From: Amycolatopsis benzoatilytica AK 16/65
GTDB taxonomy: Bacteria; Actinomycetota; Actinomycetes; Mycobacteriales; Pseudonocardiaceae
Length of the DNA: 64,000 bases
NCBI RefSeq assembly: GCF_000383915.1
Contig: NZ_KB912942.1
Span: forward strand, 628,506 to 692,505
Direction of reading: 5' to 3'
Below are positions 1 through 7,935 of this stretch, piece by piece; the stretch's first letter is position 1, and each line of letters begins with the position of its first letter. The translations under genes and the position numbers were made by a program. Under the pieces are notes generated by a model. That model worked only from the letters and a program-made list of their open reading frames with translations, did not search any database and was not told where the DNA came from.

Positions 1-454
1 AGTCGCCCTCGATCCGCCAGGTGTTCTCCAGCGCGCTCAGCCGCGAGCCGATCTCCTCGACCGCCTTCTGGTGCGTGGCGGTCTCCACGAACACGGCCTT
101 GGCCGCCGAGTCCGACAGGATCCAGTACACCTGCTCGGGCGAGGACGTCTCGTAGATCGGGACGGTCACCGCGCCGGCGGCCCAGATCGCGAAGTCGATC
201 AGAGTCCACTCGTAGCGGGTCTTGGACATCAATGCGACCCGGTCGCCGTGGCCGACGCCGGCCGCGATCAGGCCCTTCGCCACGGCCGCGACCTGGTCCG
301 CGAAGTCCTTCGCGGTCACGTCCAGCCAGGTGCCCTCGACCTGCCGCCGGAAGCTGACCACGTCGGAGAAACGCTCCGCGTTCGCCCAGACGACATCAGC
401 CAGGTTCTCGTCGTCGCTCACCGGCTTGCCGGCGGGGGCGCTGTATTCGCGCAC
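1..454 (-). CDS. fadD15: Long-chain acyl-CoA synthetase (FadD15-like), N-terminal part, cut by window edge
   Basis: AMP-forming acyl-CoA ligase that would activate fatty acids as CoA thioesters through an acyl-adenylate. Only the first 151 codons lie in the window; the gene runs off the left edge. The visible protein has the adenylate-forming N-terminal fold with stretches such as GDRVALMSKTRYEW and GAVTVPIYETSSPEQ, typical of the FadD15/long-chain class. The GTG start at 454 is chosen because GGAGG lies about five bases upstream. In M. tuberculosis fadD15 sits next to homologues of several genes that follow here, which supports the name. The ATP-binding P-loop is outside the window. Confidence 0.85.
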   Translation of the reverse strand, partial: MREYSAPAGKPVSDDENLADVVWANAERFSDVVSFRRQVEGTWLDVTAKDFADQVAAVAKGLIAAGVGHGDRVALMSKTRYEWTLIDFAIWAAGAVTVPIYETSSPEQVYWILSDSAAKAVFVETATHQKAVEEIGSRLSALENTWRIEGD

Positions 455-574
455 GTGGACCTCCGTGTTCGACGCTGCGATGCGTGCGGTTACCCGCCAG
501 TCAACTTAGCTTGCCGTAGACCTTAAGACCATGCTGGCACGGGTCGCGCGCCGAGGTCGTGACATCGTGTCCGG

Positions 575-1018
575 GTGCACGCACCGCCCGCTCTCGATCT
601 TGTCGACGAGACCTTCCTCGTCGTGCCTCCGTCCACCGTCGCCGCCGCCTTCGCGGACCCGCGCTCCTGGCGCCGGTACTGGCCCGACCTGGAGTTGCAG
701 GTCTACACCGACCGCGGCGACCGGGGCCTGCGCTGGACCGTCACCGGCGCGCTGGTCGGTACCATGGAGGTCTGGCTGGAACCGGTTCTCGACGGCACCG
801 TGCTGCATTACTTCCTCCGCGCCACCCCCGCCGGCCCTGGCGGCGTCCCGCGCGAGCTGAGCCCGCGCGAACTGCGCCGCGAGTTCGACCGGCGGGCGCG
901 CTCGGCGAAGGACGTGGCGCTCGGGCTCAAGGCGATCCTCGAGGACGGGCGCGAGCCGGGGGTGCCGCCCCGGACCGTGTCCGAGCCGGGCGAGTCGGTC
1001 GAGTCCGTCGAGTAGGAG
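575..1018 (+). CDS. SRPBCC-fold (polyketide cyclase/dehydrase-like) protein
   Basis: Small soluble protein of 146 residues that reads as a START/SRPBCC helix-grip domain: an N-terminal strand (DLVDETFLVVPPSTVAAAF), a helix with the RYWPDL segment, strands around TMEVWLEP, and a long C-terminal helix containing RRARSAKDVALGLKAILE. Such domains bind hydrophobic ligands, but no substrate can be named. GTG 575 is the only reasonable start because an in-frame TGA lies just upstream at 560. It lies divergent from fadD15 and seven bases before the phosphoesterase, so the two probably share a transcript. The C-terminus is acidic and low complexity (ESVESVE). Confidence 0.75.
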
Positions 1019-1024
1019 GCTCTT

Positions 1025-1819
1025 GTGCGGGTTCACGTCGTTTCGGACGTGCACGGCAATGCGGACGCGCTGAAGCGGGCGGGGGAGGGGGCGGACGCGC
1101 TGGTCGTCCTGGGCGACCTGCTCGACTTCGTCGACTACCACGACCACGACAAAGGCATCATGGGCACGCTGTTCGGCGCGGAGAAGGTCGGCGAGTTCGC
1201 GCGTCTGCGCCGCGAAGGCACCCGGGACCAGACTGTCGCCTACTCGCGCTCCCTGTGGGCCACCCTGGACGATCCGGCCGCAGCGGTGCACGAGGCGGTC
1301 CACGAGCAGTATTCGACACTGTTCGCCTCGATGACCGCGCCCACCTACGCGATCCCCGGCAACGTCGACGAGCCGTCGGTGTGGCCGGAGTTCGCCGGTG
1401 CCGGCGTGCGGCTCGTGGACGGCGAGGTGGTCGTCATCGGCGGCCTGCGGTTCGGCTTCGCCGGCGGCGCGGTGCTGCCGGACGGCGTGGTTCCGCGGCC
1501 TCGCAAGGGCGCGGCCTGGCGGCCGTACCTGCGCACGCGTGCGGAGTTCGACGCCGCGGTGGCGCAGTTGGAGCAGGTCGAGGTGCTGTGCACGCACATT
1601 CCGCCCGCGGTGCCCGAACTGACCTACGACGTGATCGCGCGACGCTCCGAGGTCGGTTCGGCGGCGTTGGTCGAGCTGATCCGCGAACAGCGCCCGCGCT
1701 GGTCGGTGTTCGGGCACGTGCACCAGCCGCTGGCCGCGCGACGGCGGGTCGGCCGGACCGAATGCCGTAACGTCGGTCACTTCAAGGAGACCGGGCAGCC
1801 CTACGTGCTGCGCTGGTGA
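1025..1819 (+). CDS. Calcineurin-like metallophosphoesterase
   Basis: Dinuclear-metal phosphoesterase of 264 residues. Metal ligands are visible in order: D8 and H10 in SDVHGN, D31 in GDLLD, the GNVDE motif near residue 113, a histidine in CTHIPP, and GHVHQP with H231 and H233 near the C-terminus. This is the complete MPP signature, so the enzyme should be active; the substrate (phosphodiester, nucleotide or protein) cannot be read from the sequence. The GTG start follows GGAGG in the preceding spacer. It is co-directional with the SRPBCC genes on both sides, suggesting one operon continuing into the ArsA ATPase. Confidence 0.87.
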   Translation: MRVHVVSDVHGNADALKRAGEGADALVVLGDLLDFVDYHDHDKGIMGTLFGAEKVGEFARLRREGTRDQTVAYSRSLWATLDDPAAAVHEAVHEQYSTLFASMTAPTYAIPGNVDEPSVWPEFAGAGVRLVDGEVVVIGGLRFGFAGGAVLPDGVVPRPRKGAAWRPYLRTRAEFDAAVAQLEQVEVLCTHIPPAVPELTYDVIARRSEVGSAALVELIREQRPRWSVFGHVHQPLAARRRVGRTECRNVGHFKETGQPYVLRW

Positions 1820-1846
1820 CCGCACTGTCCGGCTACGCTTCAGCCC

Positions 1847-2284
1847 ATGGCGGAGCAGTCCACGCAGTCCATCGAGGTCGACGCCGAGCCCGCACGGGTG
1901 ATGTCGGTGATCTCCGATTTCCCCGCGTACCCGGAATGGGCCAAGGCGGTCCGGGAGACCGAGGTCCTCGCGACCTGCGACGACGGCCGGGCGAAGCAGG
2001 TGAAACTGACCCTCGACGCGGGTCCGATCAAGGACGTGTACACGCTCGAGTACGACTGGGACGCCTCCGGCCTCGGCGTCAGCTGGCACCTGGTCAGGGG
2101 CCAGATGCAGAAGGCGCAGAACGGCCGGTACGCCCTGGAGCCGCTGGACGGCGGCCGCACCCGGGTCACCTACACGCTGTCGGTGGAGCTGGCGTTGCCG
2201 ATGATCGGCCTGCTGCGGCGCAAGGCCGAGAAGATGGTCATGGACACCGCGCTGAAGGAGCTCAAGCGCAGGGCTGAGGGCTGA
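1847..2284 (+). CDS. SRPBCC family protein (Rv2185c-like)
   Basis: 145-residue polyketide-cyclase/START-type protein. It opens with MAEQSTQSIEVDAEPARVMSV-type sequence, followed by ISDFPAYPEWAKAVRE, a hallmark of this actinobacterial subgroup, and ends in a long basic helix (LRRKAEKMVMDTALKELKRR). A role in binding a lipid or polyketide-like ligand is typical of the fold; nothing more specific is visible. Its TGA stop is directly followed by the ATG of the ArsA gene, so the two are translationally linked. The same pair occurs in mycobacteria (Rv2185c/Rv2184c), as far as I recall. Confidence 0.8.
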   Translation: MAEQSTQSIEVDAEPARVMSVISDFPAYPEWAKAVRETEVLATCDDGRAKQVKLTLDAGPIKDVYTLEYDWDASGLGVSWHLVRGQMQKAQNGRYALEPLDGGRTRVTYTLSVELALPMIGLLRRKAEKMVMDTALKELKRRAEG

Positions 2285-3445
2285 ATGCGGATCCTGCTGT
2301 TCACCGGCAAGGGGGGTGTCGGGAAGACCACGCTCGCCGCGGCAACCGGCGCCGCCTTGGCAGGCCGCGGCAGGAAAACCCTGGTGGTTTCGACCGACCC
2401 GGCCCATTCGCTGGCGGACGCCTTCGGCACGCCGCTGGGCACCGACCCGGCCGAGGTCGAGGGCACCGCCGGGTTGTGGGCCGCGCAGGTGGACTCGCGC
2501 ACGCTGGCCGACCGGACCTGGCACGAGTTGCGCGGCGAGCTGCGCAAGGTGCTGACCGGAGCTGGTCTGGACATTCTGGACGCTGAAGAGCTGACCGTCC
2601 TGCCAGGCGTCGACGAGCTCCTGGCGTTGAGCGAGGTCCAGCGGCTGGCTTCGCACGGGCCGTGGGACACCGTGGTGGTCGATTGCGGCCCGACCGCGGA
2701 AACCCTTCGGCTGTTGTCGCTGCCGGAAGCGGTGTCCGGCTACCTGACCCGGATGTATGGCACCCGCCGGGTCGCGGCGTCGATCCGCCGTCTGGGCACG
2801 CACCTGGACGCCCTCCGTTCTCTGCTCACCGATCCGGCCGTGACGACCGTGCGGCTGGTGCTGACCCCGGAACGCCTGGTGGTGGCCGAAGCCCGGCGCA
2901 CCCTCACCTCGCTGGCGCTGCGCGGGATCGCGGTGGACGGCCTGATCGCGAACCGTTTGATGCCCGCGCCCGGGCTCTGGCGCGGCTCGGCGGCGAAGTG
3001 GCTGCGGACCCGCCGCGACCAGCAGGACGCGGTGCTGGCCGAGCTGGCGGCGGCCGGCTTCCGCCCCGCGCTCGTGGAACACCGCGCGAGCGAACCCGTG
3101 GGCACGACAGCGCTCGCCGAACTGGCCCGCGAGCTGTACGGCAGCCGGGATCCGTTGGCGGGCAACGGAAAACCGGTGACTCCGCTGCTGACAGTGACGG
3201 CGGGGACGGCGGGGACGGCAGCGACCTCCCCGGGCGGCGGATTCCGGCTGCGCGTCGCACTGCCGCTGGAGCGGGATTCGGTGCTCGACCTGGCCCGGGT
3301 GGACGACGATCTGGCGATCACCGTGGACGGGTTCCGCCGGCTGGTCGCGCTGCCGGAGACGCTGCGGCCCTGCCGGATCACCGGCGCGGAGTCCGACGCG
3401 GACGGGCTGACGATCACTTTGGCGGAGGAGCGGGGGCCCGAGTGA
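2285..3445 (+). CDS. ArsA/Get3-family ATPase
   Basis: Soluble deviant-Walker ATPase of 386 residues. The N-terminus carries the P-loop GKGGVGKT at residues 8-15 and the DPAHS signature at 38-42; VVVDCGPTAETLRLLSLP is the switch II region. The C-terminal part has a small all-beta tail resembling the extra domain of bacterial ArsA-like proteins. In eukaryotes this family targets tail-anchored proteins and in some bacteria it drives arsenite efflux; no arsenic genes are nearby, so the substrate is unknown. The start abuts the previous stop, and the stop overlaps the next GTG by four bases (GTGA), so the genes are translationally coupled. Confidence 0.87.
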   Translation: MRILLFTGKGGVGKTTLAAATGAALAGRGRKTLVVSTDPAHSLADAFGTPLGTDPAEVEGTAGLWAAQVDSRTLADRTWHELRGELRKVLTGAGLDILDAEELTVLPGVDELLALSEVQRLASHGPWDTVVVDCGPTAETLRLLSLPEAVSGYLTRMYGTRRVAASIRRLGTHLDALRSLLTDPAVTTVRLVLTPERLVVAEARRTLTSLALRGIAVDGLIANRLMPAPGLWRGSAAKWLRTRRDQQDAVLAELAAAGFRPALVEHRASEPVGTTALAELARELYGSRDPLAGNGKPVTPLLTVTAGTAGTAATSPGGGFRLRVALPLERDSVLDLARVDDDLAITVDGFRRLVALPETLRPCRITGAESDADGLTITLAEERGPE

Positions 3446-3909
3446 CCGAAACGGACGAATCCGGCAGTCATGCCGACGGGCTGAAGCTGGCCGAGGAAAT
3501 CCGGCTGCTGGTCGAGATGGTGATCGAGCGGGCCGCGCCGTGGCTGGAAGGCGTGCTGGCGGCCGGGCACGGCGAGCACCCGGGAGCCGCCGAGCCGGGC
3601 GGGTCCGGTGTGGAGGACAGCACTTCGGGATGCGGCTGGTGCCCGCTGTGTGCGATCGTCGCCGTCGTGCGCGGCGAGCGGCCGGAGTTCGTGGCCCGGG
3701 TCCTGGACCAGGCGGCCCAGCTCGTCGCGCTGCTGCGGGCAGTGCTCGCGGACCGGTGGGAGCCGGACGAGGGCGTGCACATGCCCGGGTTCCGGCCGGC
3801 CGCGCGTCCGCCCGCGTCCGAACCCGCCGCGGCCGCGCCGGCGCCGTCGCGGGTCCAGCACATCGCCGTCCGCAAGCGTGCGGACTGGCGGCCGGAGCGG
3901 GAGATCTGA
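3442..3909 (+). CDS. Conserved protein with CxxCxxC motif (Rv2183c-like)
   Basis: 155-residue protein that I recognise only by context and one motif. An N-terminal amphipathic helix (LAEEIRLLVEMVIERAAPWLEGVL) precedes three cysteines at 64, 67 and 70 in GCGWCPLCAIV, then a second helical segment rich in leucine and arginine, then a Pro/Ala-rich linker and a basic C-terminus. The cysteine triplet could bind a metal or form disulfides; this is inference. The GTG start overlaps the ArsA stop by four bases, and the stop directly precedes the TTG of the ROK kinase, so it sits inside a tightly packed operon. Confidence 0.72.
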   Translation: MTETDESGSHADGLKLAEEIRLLVEMVIERAAPWLEGVLAAGHGEHPGAAEPGGSGVEDSTSGCGWCPLCAIVAVVRGERPEFVARVLDQAAQLVALLRAVLADRWEPDEGVHMPGFRPAARPPASEPAAAAPAPSRVQHIAVRKRADWRPEREI

Positions 3910-4851
3910 TTGCTGACCGTAGGGGTGGACGTCGGCGGCACCAGCGTGCGCGCCGGAGTCGTGGACGAGCGCGGCTCGGTGCTCGACACGGCGCGAGTCG
4001 GGACGCCGGGCGAAGAGAACGCGCTCGAGGACGCCATCGCCGGCGTCGTCGAGGACCTGCGCAACCGGCACGACGTCGCGGCGGTCGGCCTGGCCGTCGC
4101 CGGGTTCGTGACCCGCGACCGCCGGTCGGTGATGTTCGCCCCGCACCTGGCCTGGCGAGACGCGCCGGTGGCGGACCGGATCGCCAAACGCGTCGGCCTG
4201 CCGGTGACGCTGGAACACGACGTCAACTCGGCGGTCGTGGCCGAGCACCGGTTCGGCGCGGCCCGCGGGGCGGGTGTCGCGGCGCTGGTCGCGCTGGGCA
4301 CCGGAATCGGCGCGGGCCTGCTGCTGGACGGCGAAATCTATCGCGGCGCGTACGGCGTCGCCCCGGAACTCGGCCACCTCACCGTGGTGCGGGACGGCCG
4401 CGCCTGCCCGTGCGGCAAATACGGCTGCTGGGAGCGCTACTGCAGCGGCACCGCGCTGGCGGCGACCGCGGTCGAGCTGCTGGCCCGCTACCCTGGCCGC
4501 TCGACGGTGCTGTCCCGCGAAATCGCCGGCGACCCGGGTTCGGTCACCGGCCGCCGGGTGGCGCGTGCCGCCCGCGACGGGGACCCGATCGCGCTGCGCG
4601 CGATGGCTGAGCTGGCCAAGTGGCTCGGCGAGGGACTCGCCTTGGTCGCGGACGTTTTCGATCCGGAGATCATCGTCATCGGCGGCGGGGTGTCGGAGTC
4701 CGCGCCGCTGTTCCTGGACGAGGCTCGCGAGCACTACGCCGGCGCGATCACCGGCGCCCGGCACCGTCCGCTCGCCCGGATCCGGACCGCGCACCTGGGC
4801 GACGACACGGCGATCGTCGGGGCAGCGGCGTTGGCGATGGACACGCTGTAG
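3910..4851 (+). CDS. ROK-family sugar kinase (glucokinase-like)
   Basis: 313-residue cytoplasmic kinase. The phosphate-1 motif is DVGGTSVRAGVVD at the N-terminus, the sugar-binding HDVNSAVVAEH segment lies in the middle, and the zinc-binding ROK motif CPCGKYGCWE has cysteines at 166, 168 and 173. A second glycine-rich adenosine motif (IIVIGGGVSESAPLF) is near the C-terminus. No HTH precedes the kinase fold, so it is an enzyme and not a ROK repressor. Glucose is the most common substrate in this subgroup, but N-acetyl sugars cannot be excluded. The TTG start follows immediately after the upstream TGA. Confidence 0.85.
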   Translation: MLTVGVDVGGTSVRAGVVDERGSVLDTARVGTPGEENALEDAIAGVVEDLRNRHDVAAVGLAVAGFVTRDRRSVMFAPHLAWRDAPVADRIAKRVGLPVTLEHDVNSAVVAEHRFGAARGAGVAALVALGTGIGAGLLLDGEIYRGAYGVAPELGHLTVVRDGRACPCGKYGCWERYCSGTALAATAVELLARYPGRSTVLSREIAGDPGSVTGRRVARAARDGDPIALRAMAELAKWLGEGLALVADVFDPEIIVIGGGVSESAPLFLDEAREHYAGAITGARHRPLARIRTAHLGDDTAIVGAAALAMDTL

Positions 4852-4903
4852 GCCGTTTCGGCAGGCATAGGCGCGAGCCAGGTTGTGTGGAAGGCTTGGT
4901 CAG

Positions 4904-5773
4904 GTGACGCCGATGACTGCCAATCGCTTCGTGCGGTGCTCGTGCGGCAGGCAGCACTGGGGCACCTACGGCGCGGCGGGTCTGCTGCTGTGCGATCCGC
5001 GTCGCGGGGTGTTGCTGCAGCGGCGTGCTTGGTGGGTGCACAACGGCAGAACGTGGGCGCTGCCGGGCGGTGCGCTGGAAGCCCGTGAGTCGGTGCGCGA
5101 CGCGGCCGCCCGGGAAGCGTGGGAAGAGGCCGCGATCCCGTCGTCGGCCTTCCAGGCTCGGTCGGCGTCGGTGCTGGACCACGGGGTTTGGCGGTACACG
5201 ACGGTGCTCGGCGTCGCGGACAGCGCGGTGCAGGCGCAGGTCGCGAACGCGGAGAGCGCGGAGATGCGCTGGGTGCCGCTGGACGAGGTGGCCGGGCTCG
5301 AGTTGCATCGGGATTTCGCCGCCGCCTGGCCGGGTTTGCGCGAACAACTGGGCCGTGAACTGGTCCTCGTGGTCGACGCGGCGAACGTGATGGGCTCGCG
5401 TCCGGACGGCTGGTGGCGCGACCGACATGGCGCCGCGGAACGCCTGCGCGACCAGCTGACTGGTCCGGCCGCCCGCGGCCTGCGCGACGACGTGGTGGGC
5501 CTCGGCACCGGTTCGACCTGGTCGTGGTGGCCGCGGGTGGTGCTCGTGGTGGAGGGCAAGGCCAGGGGAGTGGAGCCGGTCCCGGGTGTCGAGGTGGTGC
5601 CCGCGGAGACCGACGGCGACTCGAAGATCGTCGAGGTCGCCGCCGCCGCGCGGCAGCGGCCGGACGATCACGTCGTGGTGGTGACCGCCGACCGGGAACT
5701 GCGCGGCCGCGTCGCGGACCTGGGCGCGCGGGTGCTCGGCCCGGGGGCGTTGCTCCGCGAACTCAACGGCTGA
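4904..5773 (+). CDS. Nudix hydrolase fused to a YacP-like NYN ribonuclease domain
   Basis: Two-domain protein of about 289 residues. Residues near 15-150 form a Nudix domain with a complete Nudix box beginning GGALEARESVRDAAAREAW and continuing EEA (G-x5-E-x7-RE-x2-EE). The N-terminal CSCGRQHWG may bind metal. From about residue 155 a NYN/PIN-like nuclease domain follows: VVDAANVMGSRPDGWW, then DGDSKIVE, then VVTADRELRGRV, which supply the acidic residues expected for a YacP-type RNase. The combination suggests pyrophosphate hydrolysis coupled to RNA decay, but that is inference. GTG 4904 (GGAAGG nine bases upstream) and ATG 4913 are both plausible starts. Confidence 0.82.
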   Translation: MTPMTANRFVRCSCGRQHWGTYGAAGLLLCDPRRGVLLQRRAWWVHNGRTWALPGGALEARESVRDAAAREAWEEAAIPSSAFQARSASVLDHGVWRYTTVLGVADSAVQAQVANAESAEMRWVPLDEVAGLELHRDFAAAWPGLREQLGRELVLVVDAANVMGSRPDGWWRDRHGAAERLRDQLTGPAARGLRDDVVGLGTGSTWSWWPRVVLVVEGKARGVEPVPGVEVVPAETDGDSKIVEVAAAARQRPDDHVVVVTADRELRGRVADLGARVLGPGALLRELNG

Positions 5774-5797
5774 ACCATCCGGCCGAACGGACTTGCT

Positions 5798-6241
5798 TCA
5801 CTGCCCAGCCAGCTCCGCCACGATCTTCGCGATCCGCCGCTCCCGGGTCTCCGTTCGCTTCGCCGACGTGACCGCCTCCGCCCGTTCTCGTTGAGCGGTG
5901 AACGAAAGCCGGTCGAACACCGCGCGCACGCCCGCCTGTTCCATCGCGGCCGCAAGCTCCGCGGGCACCTCGACGGTCCGCTCCGCGAGGTCGGCTTCAA
6001 GCGTGACCGCGACCGTCTCCCCGGCGCTGACTCCTGCCGCCTCCCGATTCGCCGCGCTCAGCGGCAGCATGAACTCGCCGCCGTAGACCGCGACGGTGCT
6101 GCGATAGGTGTGCGCGCCGATCGTCACCCGGACTTTCGGTTTCCGGCCCTGGCCCAGCGCCTCGACGACCTCGGCGGGCACCCGGAGCCCGGTCGCCGTC
6201 TTGCCGTTCAGCTCGACGACAGCGGTGAACGTGTGCGCCAT
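5798..6241 (-). CDS. DUF1905/YdeI-type protein
   Basis: 147-residue soluble protein. The first half (FTAVVELNGKTATGLRVP, then PKVRVTIGAHTYRSTVAVYG) is the small beta-barrel DUF1905 domain. The second half (EVPAELAAAMEQAGVRAVFDRLSFTAQRERAEAV) is the bacteriocin-protection YdeI/OmpD-associated helical tail, ending in a basic ETRERRIAKIVAEL helix. The molecular function of this family is not established. The ATG at 6241 is the first methionine of the conserved domain. It lies 11 bases downstream of the YbdK-type ligase on the same strand and probably shares its transcript. Confidence 0.8.
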   Translation of the reverse strand: MAHTFTAVVELNGKTATGLRVPAEVVEALGQGRKPKVRVTIGAHTYRSTVAVYGGEFMLPLSAANREAAGVSAGETVAVTLEADLAERTVEVPAELAAAMEQAGVRAVFDRLSFTAQRERAEAVTSAKRTETRERRIAKIVAELAGQ

Positions 6242-6252
6242 AGCCGCCGAGG

Positions 6253-7392
6253 CTAGCCGTGCAGGACCCCGTCGCGCATCTCGGTGACCAGCGCGGCGAC
6301 CACCGCTTTCAGCGATCCGTTGTACTGCTTCGCGACCGCTCGCTGCCGCTGATAGCTGGCCCCGACCTGGAGGATCGTCTCGACATCGCGCAGTTCCCGC
6401 ACGCAGTCCAGCTTGCGCGCGACTGGTTCCAGCCGGTCCAGCAGTTCGACCAGGTCGTCGGTGACGAGGCGCTCGCGGCCGGCCGCGTCGAGGATGACGA
6501 TCGCGTCCAGGCCGTAGCGCGCGGCGCGCCACTTGTTCTCCTGCACATGCCACGGCGGCAGCACCGGCAGCTGTTCGCCGTCGTCGAGGCGGGAGCTGAA
6601 GTCCTCCACCAGGCACTGGGTGAGCGCCGAAATAGCGCCGACCTCCTGCAGCGTGGGCAATCCGTCGCAAACCCGCATTTCCAGTGTGCCGAAATGCGGT
6701 GCGGGCCGAATATCCCAGCGGATTTCGGAAAACTGGTCGATCACGCCGGTGGTGAACATGTCCTCGACGTAACCCTCCAGTTCCGCCCATTCGCGGAACT
6801 GGAACGGCAGCCCGGCTGTCGGCAGCTGCTGGAACATCAGCGCCCGGTTCGACGCGTACCCGGTGTCCTCGCCCGCCCAGTACGGCGACGAGGCGGAGAG
6901 CGCCTGCAGGTGCGGCGCGTACCGGAGCAGACCGTCGAGCACGGGCAGCACCTTGTCCCGGTGATCGAGACCGACGTGGACGTGCACGCCGTAGATCAGC
7001 ATCTGCCTGCCCCACCACTGCGTGCGGTCGATCAGCTTCGCGTAGCGCTCCTTGTCGGTTACCTTCTGCCGGTACCACGACGAGAACGGATGCGAACCGG
7101 CCGAGAACAGTTCGACGCCCAGCGGGTCGGCGACCCGGTGCACCTCGTCGAGCGCCTCGCTCAGATCGGCCTTCACCTCGCCGACCGTGCGGCAGACGCC
7201 ACTGACCACTTCGATCGTGTTGAGCAGCAGTTCCTGCTTGATCCGCGGGTGCTCGTCCGCGCCGTCCGGCCGGACGGCGGCGAGCAATTCCTCCGCGACC
7301 GATCGCAGTTCGCCGCTGCGCCGGTCCACCAAAGCCAGTTCCCATTCCGCGCCGACGGTGGAGCGACGCGACGCCTGGAACTCGATCCGCAT
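6253..7392 (-). CDS. YbdK-type carboxylate-amine ligase (glutamate-cysteine ligase 2 family)
   Basis: 379-residue GCS2-family enzyme. Hallmarks are VGAEWELALVD near the N-terminus, KQELLLNTIEVVSGVC, the HPFSSWYRQKVT segment, and GVHVHVGLDHRDK, followed by a conserved C-terminal helical part ending GSYQRQRAVAKQYN-like sequence. Family members condense a carboxylate with an amine using ATP; weak gamma-glutamylcysteine synthetase activity is reported for the E. coli prototype. Actinomycetes make mycothiol, so a glutathione role is unlikely and the substrate is open. The family assignment is firm; the reaction is inference. Confidence 0.85.
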   Translation of the reverse strand: MRIEFQASRRSTVGAEWELALVDRRSGELRSVAEELLAAVRPDGADEHPRIKQELLLNTIEVVSGVCRTVGEVKADLSEALDEVHRVADPLGVELFSAGSHPFSSWYRQKVTDKERYAKLIDRTQWWGRQMLIYGVHVHVGLDHRDKVLPVLDGLLRYAPHLQALSASSPYWAGEDTGYASNRALMFQQLPTAGLPFQFREWAELEGYVEDMFTTGVIDQFSEIRWDIRPAPHFGTLEMRVCDGLPTLQEVGAISALTQCLVEDFSSRLDDGEQLPVLPPWHVQENKWRAARYGLDAIVILDAAGRERLVTDDLVELLDRLEPVARKLDCVRELRDVETILQVGASYQRQRAVAKQYNGSLKAVVAALVTEMRDGVLHG

Positions 7393-7401
7393 GCCGTCCG
7401 G

Positions 7402-7935
7402 TCAGACTTGGGCGCCGTTGCTGGGGTCCGCGCCGGGCGGAGGGCCCTGGCGCACGCGCAGCAGCAGCAACGCGATGCCGGTGGCGAGTGCGAGGATGCC
7501 GAGCGGGGTGGCCAGCGCCGGGCCGACCCCGATCAGATTCGGCACGATCAGCAGCAGGAGGCCGACCACGAAGAACAGCAGCACGATGAAAGCGCCCTTG
7601 CGCCAGCGCGGCAGCGGCGGCGGCTCCGGCGGTTCGTAGTGCTCGTCGTCCTCGGCCGGGTCGGCGGAGAAGATGGTGGTGTCCCAGTCGGTGCCGCCGG
7701 TGCGCCAGCCCTCGGACGCCGGCTCGGCGGGCTTGGCCGAGGGTTTGCCGTCGCCGGATTTCTCCGGTTTGGCGGGCGATTCGGGCGTACCGGTTCCGGC
7801 GTCCGCGGGTCCGGCGCCCGCGAACGGGTCCTCGTCCAGGAACACGCCCACGCCTTCGGCCCGCAGGTCGGCCACGATCTCGGCGAACGTAGCGTCGACG
7901 TTTTCAGGTCCGTCCGCGCCTTTCCCCCGGGTCAT
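7402..7935 (-). CDS. Membrane protein with acidic N-terminal region, unknown function
   Basis: 177-residue protein I do not recognise as a named family. The first half is hydrophilic and acidic with a Pro/Ala/Glu-rich linker (residues about 35-110). The second half has two hydrophobic helices, FIVLLFFVVGLLLLIVPNLI and ALATPLGILALATGIALLLL, ending in a short Arg-containing tail. It is therefore predicted to sit in the cytoplasmic membrane with its long N-terminus probably cytoplasmic. Its ATG shares the bases ATGA with the stop of the upstream alpha/beta hydrolase, so translation is coupled and the two may act together. Confidence 0.72.
   Translation of the reverse strand: MTRGKGADGPENVDATFAEIVADLRAEGVGVFLDEDPFAGAGPADAGTGTPESPAKPEKSGDGKPSAKPAEPASEGWRTGGTDWDTTIFSADPAEDDEHYEPPEPPPLPRWRKGAFIVLLFFVVGLLLLIVPNLIGVGPALATPLGILALATGIALLLLRVRQGPPPGADPSNGAQV

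Noticed and set aside
506..3082. Antisense ORF of 858 codons on the minus strand over the SRPBCC/phosphoesterase/ArsA genes
   Set aside because: It is Arg/Gly/His/Pro-rich with no domain, the usual mirror of GC-rich genes; the plus-strand genes carry intact motifs.
2285..3445. Arsenite efflux ATPase of an ars operon
   Set aside because: No arsB, arsC or arsD is present, and the neighbours match the mycobacterial Rv2184c context.
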